Shown here one piece after another: positions 34,727 to 45,248 of a DNA stretch of 64,000 nucleotides (within the stretch, counting starts at the first letter, position 1; each line of letters opens with the position of its first letter). This DNA is from Marinomonas transparens (GTDB lineage: Bacteria > Pseudomonadota > Gammaproteobacteria > Pseudomonadales > Marinomonadaceae). The notes below the pieces were generated by a model, which made no database searches, was not told the DNA's origin, and was given only the letters and a program-made list of their open reading frames with translations. Made by a program: the position numbers and the translations under genes. The DNA lies in assembly GCF_016463975.1 (NCBI RefSeq), contig NZ_JAEMNX010000001.1:310001-374000 (forward strand). Reading direction: 5' to 3'.

Positions 34727-36728
34727 AACGTGCTCTCATACCCACTTCACGAGGTTGAGCTGAAACATAGTAATCATTACCACTGCTACTAAGCCCACGT
34801 GTGTACCAGCTTTCATCAAGCAAGTTAGTGCCATAAACCCCTAAGATCCAGCCATCTTGATAATAATTCACCTGAGCATTCACAAGGGTATAAGGCGAGT
34901 TTGTTTGTTCGCTATTGGGGTATAGGGTGGATCGAGCATTACGCGTAACTTGAGTACCTAACGCCCAGCTCTTATTGGGTTTCCAAGAGATAGCAGTACC
35001 AATACTGTACTTTGGTGTGCTCGCAAATTGACGACCTGAATAGTCCGTTCCTTCGTAAACATAATCATCGTATTCTGCTTCAACAAAACCAGTCATCAGG
35101 GCAATAGTTGTTGTCTCGTTAATCAACCACTTACCATTAAGTTCAAGTCCAGTATTGTGAGATTTAGCGGCATTGTCGGTCAATGTTTGACCACTATTTC
35201 CTTTCACAATTACTTGTTGATCATGAATTTTAGTAGTAAAAGCTGTAGAGCCAAACTCAAATACATTATTAGGTGAGCGGTAGCGATATCCTACCTCGAA
35301 GTAATTAGCAAACTCTGGATCGTACCCATTAGCCGCATCAGAAGAGTTTGTCGAAAAAATATTAAAGCCTGAATGCTTATAACCTCTCTTTATTTTGCTC
35401 CATGCATAATGCTGGGCACTAGGAGAATAAGACAAAGTTAATTGAGGTAACAAAACCGTTTCACTTTCATCAACATCATCCAAATAGGTAACACTACCGC
35501 CTAATGTTTTAAGAGACCAATCCATTGATCTTTGATTATGCTCTAAACGAGCAGCACCAGCCAAACGCCAAGATGGGGAAAACAACCAACCTAGTTCGGC
35601 AAATGCTGCTTGCGTATTGGACGTCACATCGGAATGAGTTTGACTAAGGTAATAGGGGCTAAGATCGAACGTATAAGGAGCTTGTCGTGAGTAGTGATCT
35701 AGATAAACGCCAGCAAGCCAATCATATTGTTGCTCTTCACCTTGTAAACGAGCTTCCACACTAGCCTGCTGGGTTTTCATATCAAACCCTGAAGTCCCAC
35801 CAAAGAGCGACTTTGGTAACCAGTACTGCCATTCACTTTTACTAACACCGGCATTAACCGTTAATGTGTTGTCGTCAATATCACCTATATATTCGGATGT
35901 CAGTAGGGTATATAAAGTGTTGTTTATACCAGTGTCACTAGCCTGTGATTGATACTTATCTGATAACGCTTTACCACTAAAATAGTCGTTACCGCCTTTG
36001 TTATCGATATGATGCAGGCCAACACGCCACTCACCACCATTATTATCCTCGTGTAGTAACTTTAATCGCATTAATTGGCTTGAGTAATCAGCGCTATCAT
36101 CACGTTCAAGCTTAGTATTCGTTATATAGCCATCCGAACTTTCGTCTCCAAGCACTACACGTAATGCTGTACGCTCAGACAAAGAAATGCTTTTTGCAGC
36201 ACGTATTTTACGTGTGTTGTTCGACGCAGCTCCCAATTCAACATAACCATCCTCATCGAATGACGGATCTATCGTCTTAACTGCGATGACGCCACCCATA
36301 CTATTTTGGCCGTACAAAATACTCTGCGGCCCAAGCAATACATCAACTTGCTCTGTATCAATAAGGCTATCAAGTACAGCTGCACCAACCGACACACCAT
36401 CTACAAACACACTGGTGCCAACACTATCAGATTCATCATCAGCAAAACCTAAGCCTCGAATAGTGATGGCAGTGGCGCCCTTACTAAACCTTGTGTAGTA
36501 CAGGTTAGGCACTTCTTGAACAATTTTTTCCAGATCATCAATCCCTTTGCTTTCTAACTCACCAACATCTAATGACGTGCTCGATATAGGGGTGTCAAAT
36601 TCCGTTGAATTCACTTTGCTCCCATAGACAGTTAAAGGAGCCAAAGCCGTTTCTGCTAAAACATGGCTAGCATTAAAATTAACGATCAATAGCAAAAGAA
36701 AGCATTGGGGCTTTGATATATAACGCAT
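34716..36728 (-). CDS. TonB-dependent receptor for a ferric siderophore (FyuA/FptA-like context)
   Basis: A 670-residue outer-membrane protein. The signal peptide is about residues 1-25 (CFLLLLIVNFNASHVLA). A TonB-box-like PLTVYGSKV follows. The plug domain spans about 45-160 with LESKGIDDLEKIVQEVPNLY and VDVLLGPQSILYGQNSMGG. The beta-barrel ends in Phe (VGMRARYDF). The frame stays open to 36851, but the ATG at 36728 gives a normal signal peptide, has AGGAA upstream and leaves the Fur box outside. It is first in an operon with the MFS and two ABC genes. The exact ligand is unknown. Confidence 0.92.
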   Translation of the reverse strand: MRYISKPQCFLLLLIVNFNASHVLAETALAPLTVYGSKVNSTEFDTPISSTSLDVGELESKGIDDLEKIVQEVPNLYYTRFSKGATAITIRGLGFADDESDSVGTSVFVDGVSVGAAVLDSLIDTEQVDVLLGPQSILYGQNSMGGVIAVKTIDPSFDEDGYVELGAASNNTRKIRAAKSISLSERTALRVVLGDESSDGYITNTKLERDDSADYSSQLMRLKLLHEDNNGGEWRVGLHHIDNKGGNDYFSGKALSDKYQSQASDTGINNTLYTLLTSEYIGDIDDNTLTVNAGVSKSEWQYWLPKSLFGGTSGFDMKTQQASVEARLQGEEQQYDWLAGVYLDHYSRQAPYTFDLSPYYLSQTHSDVTSNTQAAFAELGWLFSPSWRLAGAARLEHNQRSMDWSLKTLGGSVTYLDDVDESETVLLPQLTLSYSPSAQHYAWSKIKRGYKHSGFNIFSTNSSDAANGYDPEFANYFEVGYRYRSPNNVFEFGSTAFTTKIHDQQVIVKGNSGQTLTDNAAKSHNTGLELNGKWLINETTTIALMTGFVEAEYDDYVYEGTDYSGRQFASTPKYSIGTAISWKPNKSWALGTQVTRNARSTLYPNSEQTNSPYTLVNAQVNYYQDGWILGVYGTNLLDESWYTRGLSSSGNDYYVSAQPREVGMRARYDF

Positions 36729-36768
36729 GATAAAGATTCCTAAAAAGTGGACTTTTGTCGTAAATAGA

Positions 36769-36783
36769 TGATAATAATTATCA
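36769..36783. promoter_or_regulatory. Fur box between the second receptor and its AraC regulator
   Basis: TGATAATAATTATCA is a perfect 7-1-7 dyad identical to the core Fur recognition pattern (TGATAAT, one base, ATTATCA). It lies 41 bases before the receptor start and 52 before the regulator start, so it could repress both. Confidence 0.88.
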
Positions 36784-36796
36784 ATTCTAATTAGTG

Positions 36797-36835
36797 CTCC
36801 ATTTGGTATTTTTTTCACTCCAAAAGGTATTTTTA
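36797..36835. promoter_or_regulatory. 21-base-spaced direct repeat, candidate AraC-type operator overlapping the regulator's ribosome binding site
   Basis: CTCCATTTGGTATTTTT (from 36797) and CTCCAAAAGGTATTTTT (from 36818) agree at 14 of 17 positions and start 21 bases apart, two helical turns. AraC-family dimers bind direct repeats with such spacing. The second copy includes the AAGG ribosome binding site of the regulator gene, so binding would also block its expression. Confidence 0.65.
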
Positions 36836-37728
36836 TGTCTGGATCTAGCATGGATAGTAGTCAGTTAGAACAAGGTGTCAGACACCAACATTTACAGCTA
36901 CAAAAACTACCTTCCGGCATTGAGCTGCTAACCTGGTCAGGAGAATGTGAGGAAATTGTTGAGCGACATGTTCGTGATGACTCTCAAACAATGCATTTTT
37001 CATACTGGCTTAAGGGAGGAGTAGAATTCGAGTTGAAGGGAGATAGGCAAAAAGCTTTCTCAGTTAAACCGGGAACTGGGAGTTTAGGTCGTGCATCCAA
37101 TGGTGAACGTGAAGGTTATATGCGCCAACAAGGTGAGTTTGCACATTTATCCGTTATCATTGATCCAGAAAAACTTGCCTGCTATATGGCTGCTGAAAGC
37201 ACAGAATCGGCAGCCACACCATTATTTGAAACAGGTTATAAAAGTGTAGAAATGCATACCACTGCACTGTCTTTATTTCATGCCCTAACACACGCTCAAC
37301 ATAATCGGCCTAATTTATGGCTTGAAGCGAAAAGCTTGGAGTTCATATCTTTATTTCAAGGCATGACACCAGTGCAAAGCAAACTTAATGCAACGGACAG
37401 ACAAAAACTGTACCAAGCTAGGGACCTACTGCTTGCACACCTTGACCAACCACCCACGATAGAACAGCTGGCGCGAGCAAGTGGTCTCAATACTTTTAAA
37501 TTAAAAACAGGCTTTAAGATATGCTTTGGTACAAGTATATATGGGTTGTTTCAGCAAGAACGCATGCAACAGGCAATGACACTACTAAAGACGCAACATC
37601 TGCCCGTCGGGGTGGTTGCTAATCGCTTGGGTTACAGCAATGTGAGCCACTTCGCCAAAGCGTTTAAAAAGCAATTCAATTTTAACCCAAGCGAAGTCAA
37701 GTCTACAGGCATGATCACTAAGTCTTAG
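36835..37728 (+). CDS. AraC-family regulator, PchR/YbtA-like
   Basis: A 297-residue protein. The N-terminal ligand-binding part (residues about 1-180) contains SYWLKGGVEFELKG and LGRASNGEREGYMRQQGEF, features of siderophore-responsive regulators. The C-terminal AraC DNA-binding domain is at about 195-295, with IEQLARASGLNTFKLKTGF and NRLGYSNVSHFAKAFKKQF. PchR and YbtA need their ferric siderophore to activate uptake genes; the same is expected here. It is divergent from the receptor gene. The start at 36835 follows AAGG; another ATG lies at 36850. Confidence 0.9.
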   Translation: MSGSSMDSSQLEQGVRHQHLQLQKLPSGIELLTWSGECEEIVERHVRDDSQTMHFSYWLKGGVEFELKGDRQKAFSVKPGTGSLGRASNGEREGYMRQQGEFAHLSVIIDPEKLACYMAAESTESAATPLFETGYKSVEMHTTALSLFHALTHAQHNRPNLWLEAKSLEFISLFQGMTPVQSKLNATDRQKLYQARDLLLAHLDQPPTIEQLARASGLNTFKLKTGFKICFGTSIYGLFQQERMQQAMTLLKTQHLPVGVVANRLGYSNVSHFAKAFKKQFNFNPSEVKSTGMITKS

Positions 37729-37746
37729 AGCTATGATAATGAAATA

Positions 37747-37784
37747 AAAAAGCCCCAACCTTCATAACAAGGTTGGGGCTTTTT
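37747..37784. terminator. Bidirectional terminator between the AraC regulator and gyrB
   Basis: Perfect 16-base arms at 37747-37762 (AAAAAGCCCCAACCTT) and 37769-37784 with a six-base loop. A and T runs on both sides serve both converging genes. Confidence 0.95.
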
Positions 37785-37801
37785 AATCAGTAAACTAAAC
37801 C

Positions 37802-40225
<2,424 letters not shown>

Positions 40226-41332
40226 TTAACTCTCCTGCAAACCTTTGCTCGATAAGGACAGTTCGCCATTATTCATAGAAAAATGACGAACGTCTGTGGT
40301 GTCGGCCCACGCAAAATCCGTGGTATCTGGTCCAACACTAGTAATAAAAATTTGGCTATTCAGTGACTCCAACAAACGACATAGCTTCTGTCGATGGTTG
40401 GCGTCTAACTCAGCGGGTAAATCATCCACTAAAAACACCAGTGGACGCCCCATATCGATCAAGAGCTGTCCTTGAGCAATCTTCAAAGCCGAGACAACAA
40501 GCTTTTGCTGACCACGTGAGAGTGTGTCTAATGCATATCCTGTGGCTGTCTTTACTCGTAAATCAGCCCTTTGTGGGCCAGTATGCGTGTAACCTAGCTC
40601 GATATCGCGTTCTCGACCCATTTCAACCGCCGAGGCTAAGCTCTTTTGTGCATCCCACCCCTGAAAGAACTGCAAACTCACCGAAAGCTCCGTCGTTAAT
40701 GACGATAGCACTCTTAAAAAGTGTGGTTCGAGCTGTTCAACATAGGCTTTTCGAGACACATTGACTTGCTCACCAAGTCGAATCAATTCCTGATCAAATG
40801 CCGCCAATAAACTGGACGATATTTTACCACGTCTGAGCAAGGTATTCCGCTGTTTTAATGCTTTTTGCCAGCCTCTCCAAGCAGGAATGAAGTCTTTATC
40901 AAAATGAAACACACCCCAGTCAATAAATTGCCGTCGAATACTTGGTGATCCTTCTAATAATCGGAAAGCATCGGGGTTAATTAGCTGTACAGGAAGGCGC
41001 TCAGCAAGCTCAATGACGGACTCGGCTCGCTGACCTTGAATACGTACATCTATTTGGCCATCACGGTGACGTTGTAGACCGATAGGAATAGGGCTACCGT
41101 GAATTTGATGCAGTTGTGCAAAGACCAGACAATGGGGGTTATCGTGTTGAATATAGGTTTTGTGTTTATGACTTCGAAAAGAACGGCCAAATGAGAGCAA
41201 ATGGATAGCTTCCAGTACGGAAGTTTTACCACTGCCATTTTCACCGACAATCACATTGACTTGAGGCGAAGGCTCGAAGCGCACACTAGAAAGGTTACGA
41301 ACATGAGAGATGTCCAAACGCACCAGTGGCAT
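40226..41332 (-). CDS. recF: DNA replication and repair protein RecF
   Basis: A 368-residue SMC-like ATPase that helps load RecA at gaps. Walker A GENGSGKTSVLEAIHLLSFG is near residue 30, the signature LSRGQQKLVVSALK near 275 and Walker B VFLVDDLPAELD near 305. The frame is open to a TTG at 41341; the ATG at 41332 is preferred, giving the usual N-terminus. It is preceded on its strand by a long-loop hairpin after dnaN and runs directly into gyrB. Confidence 0.97.
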   Translation of the reverse strand: MPLVRLDISHVRNLSSVRFEPSPQVNVIVGENGSGKTSVLEAIHLLSFGRSFRSHKHKTYIQHDNPHCLVFAQLHQIHGSPIPIGLQRHRDGQIDVRIQGQRAESVIELAERLPVQLINPDAFRLLEGSPSIRRQFIDWGVFHFDKDFIPAWRGWQKALKQRNTLLRRGKISSSLLAAFDQELIRLGEQVNVSRKAYVEQLEPHFLRVLSSLTTELSVSLQFFQGWDAQKSLASAVEMGRERDIELGYTHTGPQRADLRVKTATGYALDTLSRGQQKLVVSALKIAQGQLLIDMGRPLVFLVDDLPAELDANHRQKLCRLLESLNSQIFITSVGPDTTDFAWADTTDVRHFSMNNGELSLSSKGLQES

Positions 41333-41363
41333 AACACTCAAACCTTAAAATAAAGGAAGAAAA

Positions 41364-41404
41364 GCCCGCTTGGCTATTTAAACTTTCTAAAATGCCAAGC
41401 GGGC
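41364..41404 (-). terminator. Hairpin between dnaN and recF
   Basis: Perfect 11-base GC-rich arms (GCCCGCTTGGC) at 41394-41404 and 41364-41374 on the minus strand, with a 19-base loop, followed by TTTTCTTCC. It may cause partial termination so that recF and gyrB are made at a different level from dnaN. Confidence 0.7.
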
Positions 41405-41417
41405 AATAGAACAACGA

Positions 41418-42515
41418 TTATAAGCGCATTGGCATCACAACGTATTGCGCTGCATGGCTTTCTGCTTCTTCAATCAAAGCACTGCTGTTAGAGTCGTTTA
41501 GCGACAAACGAACTTCCTGGGTATCAACCACACCAAGCACGTCCAACAAATAGCCTACGTTGAAACCCACTTCCATATCGTCACCTTGATATTGAACCAA
41601 TACGGATTCTTCAGCCTCTTCTTGCTCTGGGTTATTCGCAAAAACTTGCAACATGCCATTTGATAGAATCAAACGCACACCACGATATTTTTCATTCGAT
41701 AAAATCGAAGCTCGCAAGAACACTTGGCGTAACTCTAAACGATCTGCAATAACGATTTTTTCGTTATTACGTGGAATAACGCGATGATAATCAGGAAATT
41801 TTCCATCGACTAACTTAGACGTGAACACATAATCCGCGACTTTTGCACGGATATGATTGGTACCAATAATGAGCTCAACAACTTCATCGGTATCACTCAG
41901 TAAACGATTGAGCTCCAAAATACCTTTACGAGGCATAATCACCTGAGTCAAATCACCATTTACTTGTGCATCTTCCACCGCGGTAGCCAAACGGTGACCA
42001 TCGGTTGCAACAACACGTAATTGGCCATCCGCCACTTCAAGCAACATGCCGTTAAGGTAATAACGTACATCTTGGTTAGCCATGGCAAAACCAGTGCGGT
42101 CGATCAAGCGGCGAACGTTGTTTTGTGGAATTGTGACGGTTAAATCCCCCTGCATATCCTGAATATTAGGAAACTCATCTGCAGGTAGCGTCGATAGACT
42201 AAAACGAGAACGGCCAGAACGAATCACGGCTTTTTGTTCATCCAAAGTGAATTCAATCACCGCACTATCAGGTAGGCTTTTACAAATATCCATTAGCTTG
42301 CGAGCAGGCACGGTAATACGGCCTTCTTCACAGTCATCTAAGGGTACATGTCCTACTAATTCGACTTCTAAATCAGAACCAGTAAGGGTTAGTATTTGGT
42401 CTTTTACTTCTACCAAGACATTGGCCAAGACTGGCATAGTCTGCTTGCGTTCTACAACGCCAGCTACCAGTTGTAGCGGCTTAAGAAGTGTCTCGCGGAC
42501 GACTGAAAATTTCAT
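41418..42515 (-). CDS. dnaN: DNA polymerase III sliding clamp, beta subunit
   Basis: A 365-residue protein that forms the ring-shaped clamp holding DNA polymerase III on the template. The N-terminal MKFSVVRETLLKPLQLVAGV, the middle FAMANQDVRYYLNGML and the C-terminal QYVVMPMRL are characteristic; the last is the conserved end of the clamp. Length is normal. GAGGA precedes the ATG. It lies 33 bases after dnaA on the same strand. Confidence 0.99.
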   Translation of the reverse strand: MKFSVVRETLLKPLQLVAGVVERKQTMPVLANVLVEVKDQILTLTGSDLEVELVGHVPLDDCEEGRITVPARKLMDICKSLPDSAVIEFTLDEQKAVIRSGRSRFSLSTLPADEFPNIQDMQGDLTVTIPQNNVRRLIDRTGFAMANQDVRYYLNGMLLEVADGQLRVVATDGHRLATAVEDAQVNGDLTQVIMPRKGILELNRLLSDTDEVVELIIGTNHIRAKVADYVFTSKLVDGKFPDYHRVIPRNNEKIVIADRLELRQVFLRASILSNEKYRGVRLILSNGMLQVFANNPEQEEAEESVLVQYQGDDMEVGFNVGYLLDVLGVVDTQEVRLSLNDSNSSALIEEAESHAAQYVVMPMRL

Positions 42516-42548
42516 TATTTTCCTCGTAAACTGAAAGTCTTAGACCAA

Positions 42549-44099
42549 TCAGGTGGTCAGAATTCGCATCAATTGTTTGTAATCTTCACGGATATCCGAA
42601 TCCGTATCTTGCAGTTCTTTAATCTTACGAATCGCATGCAAAGCTGTAGTGTGATCCCGTCCACCAAAAGCATCGCCAATTTCAGGCAAACTGTGATTGG
42701 TTAACTCTTTCGCAAGGGACATAGCCACTTGACGAGGGCGAGCGACAGATCGACTACGGCGTTTGGACAACAGGTCGCTGATCTTAATTTTATAATATTC
42801 CGCCACGATGCGCTGAATATTATCAATGTTCACTAGCTTATCTTGCAAGGCTAAAAGGTCTTTTAAAGACTCCCGAACGAAATCCGGAGTAATTGCTCGA
42901 CCAGTAAAGTGCGAATTAGCAATAACTCGCTTTAATGCCCCTTCTAACTCACGAACATTAGAACGAATTTTTTGGGCAATAAAGAAAGCTGAATCATAGG
43001 ATAGTTTGATTCCACTTTCATCCGCTTTGCGCATCAAGATTGCCACCCGAGTTTCTAACTCTGGCGGTTCAATGGCAACCGTCAGTCCCCAACCAAAACG
43101 CGATTTCAAACGATCTTCCAAACCTTGAATTTCTTTAGGATAGCGGTCACAGGTCAGAATCATCTGCTGTCCACCTTCTAATAGCGCATTAAAGGTGTGA
43201 AAAAATTCTTCTTGTGTACGGTCTTTGCCAGCAAAAAATTGAATATCATCAATGAGCAAAGCATCAACAGAACGATAATAGCGCTTGAAGTCATTAATCG
43301 CATTCAATTGCAACGCTTTTACCATATCCGCTACAAAACGCTCCGAATGTAAATACACCACTTTTGCATTCGGGTTATGGCGCATCAACTCTGTGCCCAC
43401 GGCCTGCATTAAGTGAGTTTTACCCAGACCAACGCCACCGTATATAAAGAGGGGATTGTAAGCACCGCCCGGGTTTTCTGCGACTTGTAACGCTGCGGCA
43501 TGGGCTAGTTGGTTGGACTTACCTTCAACAAAGTTATCAAAAGTAAAAGAATTATTTAAATTAGCACCATGGTTAATACCACCTTCTACTTGGACTTTAC
43601 GCTTTGGCGGTGCCAGTGGTAATTGCCCCTGGGTATTAGGCTCTAGTTCTGCTCTTAAGTCAGCGCCGGTGCCAGAAAGGGTCAAGGGTGCTTCAAATTC
43701 TAGATCCGCATGCTGACTGCCTTCTCCATTCATCAAACCAAATGCAGGTCGATAGCCTGATTCACTTGCAACTTCATTATTAAGAGGGCTAACAATAGCT
43801 TCATTAGAAACAGGCGGTGGGGGCGGGGCTTGATTCGCCTGTGCAAAATTTTGATCACGAACTGCAAGTTTTAAAACAGAAGCAGGATCTTCACCAGCAA
43901 ACTCAGATAACAGCTCTTTTATACGTGTTTGGTATTTGTTGCTCACCCAGTCCAGCACAAATCGATTTGGTGCACTTAAGCACAATTCTCCATTGGGCGA
44001 CATTTCAGCCTGCAACGGACGAATCCAGGTATTGAACTGCGATGTGGAAAATTCATCCTGCAAACGTTGCAGACAAAGATCCCAATGCTCCAAAGACAC
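42549..44099 (-). CDS. dnaA: Chromosomal replication initiator protein DnaA
   Basis: A 516-residue initiator that binds DnaA boxes and opens the origin. Domain I is residues about 1-85 and a variable linker, rich in Pro near residue 95, runs to about 170. The AAA+ domain has Walker [10 protein letters not shown] near residue 221 and Walker B LLIDDIQF near 280. Domain IV has the DNA-binding signature [16 protein letters not shown] near the C-terminus. Translation starts at a GTG (44099-44097), with GGGAG about 11 bases upstream. The linker is longer than in E. coli DnaA (467 residues). Confidence 0.99.
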   Translation of the reverse strand: MSLEHWDLCLQRLQDEFSTSQFNTWIRPLQAEMSPNGELCLSAPNRFVLDWVSNKYQTRIKELLSEFAGEDPASVLKLAVRDQNFAQANQAPPPPPVSNEAIVSPLNNEVASESGYRPAFGLMNGEGSQHADLEFEAPLTLSGTGADLRAELEPNTQGQLPLAPPKRKVQVEGGINHGANLNNSFTFDNFVEGKSNQLAHAAALQVAENPGGAYNPLFIYGGVGLGKTHLMQAVGTELMRHNPNAKVVYLHSERFVADMVKALQLNAINDFKRYYRSVDALLIDDIQFFAGKDRTQEEFFHTFNALLEGGQQMILTCDRYPKEIQGLEDRLKSRFGWGLTVAIEPPELETRVAILMRKADESGIKLSYDSAFFIAQKIRSNVRELEGALKRVIANSHFTGRAITPDFVRESLKDLLALQDKLVNIDNIQRIVAEYYKIKISDLLSKRRSRSVARPRQVAMSLAKELTNHSLPEIGDAFGGRDHTTALHAIRKIKELQDTDSDIREDYKQLMRILTT

Positions 44100-44612
44100 T
44101 GTTGGCGTACTCCCAGATTGAGTGACAGATAAGAAGCGGATTTTACCTTGAGCACATCAAGTTATCCACATATAAATAGAAATAAAGCAAAATCAAAAGA
44201 AATAATCAAACTTTGTTAATAACACAAGACTTTATCCACACCAGTAGATAAAGTCATTGCGATGTGCATAAAACCACTAGTTATACACACTTTTTGGTTA
44301 CCTTATTTTAATCATTGTTAACAACAGATATAAAACATATTATTTTGATTTTTATACAAATATAAAATTAAAAATATCTTTTTGTGGATAATTTTTTCTT
44401 CTGTTAGATTTTTTTGTCCACTGCTGGGCAAAACCCTGTTAATAAGTATTGAATCAATTGTATGCTTATTTATTTAGCAATTAACCTTCGTTAGCCATTG
44501 AATTTACTAAGGAAAAGATCTAAAATCCGCGCCCTGATTTGACGATCAAATGCAGAGGCTTGGCTAAGGCTAACCCTCAAAACTGAAACACTGCTTCAGT
44601 GAGAGAAGAACG
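44100..44612. other. oriC: Candidate chromosomal replication origin (oriC) between dnaA and rpmH
   Basis: A 513-base AT-rich gap between the divergent dnaA and rpmH genes, a classic origin position in Pseudomonas-type genomes. DnaA boxes TTATCCACA occur at 44162-44170 and 44232-44240, TTATACACA at 44281-44289 and the reverse form TGTGGATAA at 44383-44391. A one-mismatch box lies at 44352-44360. The stretch 44330-44410 is very AT-rich and could be the unwinding element. Genes on each side run away from it. The rpmH promoter lies at its right end. Confidence 0.8.
44498..44526 (+). promoter_or_regulatory. Sigma-70 promoter for rpmH-rnpA
   Basis: TTGAAT (44498-44503), a 17-base spacer and TAAAAT (44521-44526). 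Transcription would start near 44533, 80 bases before rpmH. Confidence 0.65.
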
Positions 44613-44747
44613 ATGAAAAGAACATTTCAACCTAGCGTTTTAAAACGCAAACGTAACCACGGTTTCCGTGCTCGTATGGCTACTAAAAGCGGACGCCAAA
44701 TCGTCGCTCGCCGTCGTGCCCGCGGCCGCAAGGTACTAAGCGCATAA
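44613..44747 (+). CDS. rpmH: 50S ribosomal protein L34
   Basis: A 44-residue, very basic ribosomal protein starting [19 protein letters not shown] and ending GRKVLSA, near-identical in pattern to L34 of other gammaproteobacteria. It is short and easily missed. GAGAG lies before the ATG. It is followed after eight bases by rnpA, the usual pair. Confidence 0.98.
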   Translation: MKRTFQPSVLKRKRNHGFRARMATKSGRQIVARRRARGRKVLSA

Positions 44748-44755
44748 AAACGCTG

Positions 44756-45154
44756 ATGACCGATTATTGTTTTCCCCGGCATGTCAGACTTCTGAATGCC
44801 GGGGATTATCAATCCGTCTTTAACGACACCTCCTCCAAAGTCTTCGCAGGCGAATTCCTTTTATTAGCACGAAAACGAGATGATAACCAAACTCGGTTGG
44901 GTCTTATTGTGTCTAAAAAAACGGATAAACGTGCTGTAGGCCGGAATCGTATCAAACGCTTGGTACGTGATTCCTTTCGCCACCATAAAACGCCACTTGA
45001 AGGTCTGGATATTGTGTTTTTAGCACGCCAAGGCATTAAAGAGTTAGAGAACCCAGATTTGCATAAACGCCTAGATAAAGCATGGGATCAATTGGCAAAA
45101 AAAGCATTAAAAACCCCTTCAAACAAAAAACACGCTCACTCTAAACAGAAATAG
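44756..45154 (+). CDS. rnpA: Ribonuclease P protein component
   Basis: A 132-residue basic protein that assists the RNase P RNA in trimming tRNA 5' ends. The N-terminal FPRHVRLLNAGDYQSVF and the RNR signature region (KTDKRAVGRNRIKRLVRDSFR) are present. The C-terminal tail is lysine-rich. It follows rpmH. The normal next gene, yidD, is absent: only 94 bases separate rnpA from the yidC start. Confidence 0.97.
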   Translation: MTDYCFPRHVRLLNAGDYQSVFNDTSSKVFAGEFLLLARKRDDNQTRLGLIVSKKTDKRAVGRNRIKRLVRDSFRHHKTPLEGLDIVFLARQGIKELENPDLHKRLDKAWDQLAKKALKTPSNKKHAHSKQK

Positions 45155-45248
45155 GCTGAAAAAACTGCCAAAGGCTGCTTTAATAGCCGTGATTTTTAAA
45201 TAGGGTTCCGTGAACCTATCGTCCAACCAAACAAATTAGTTGAATACC

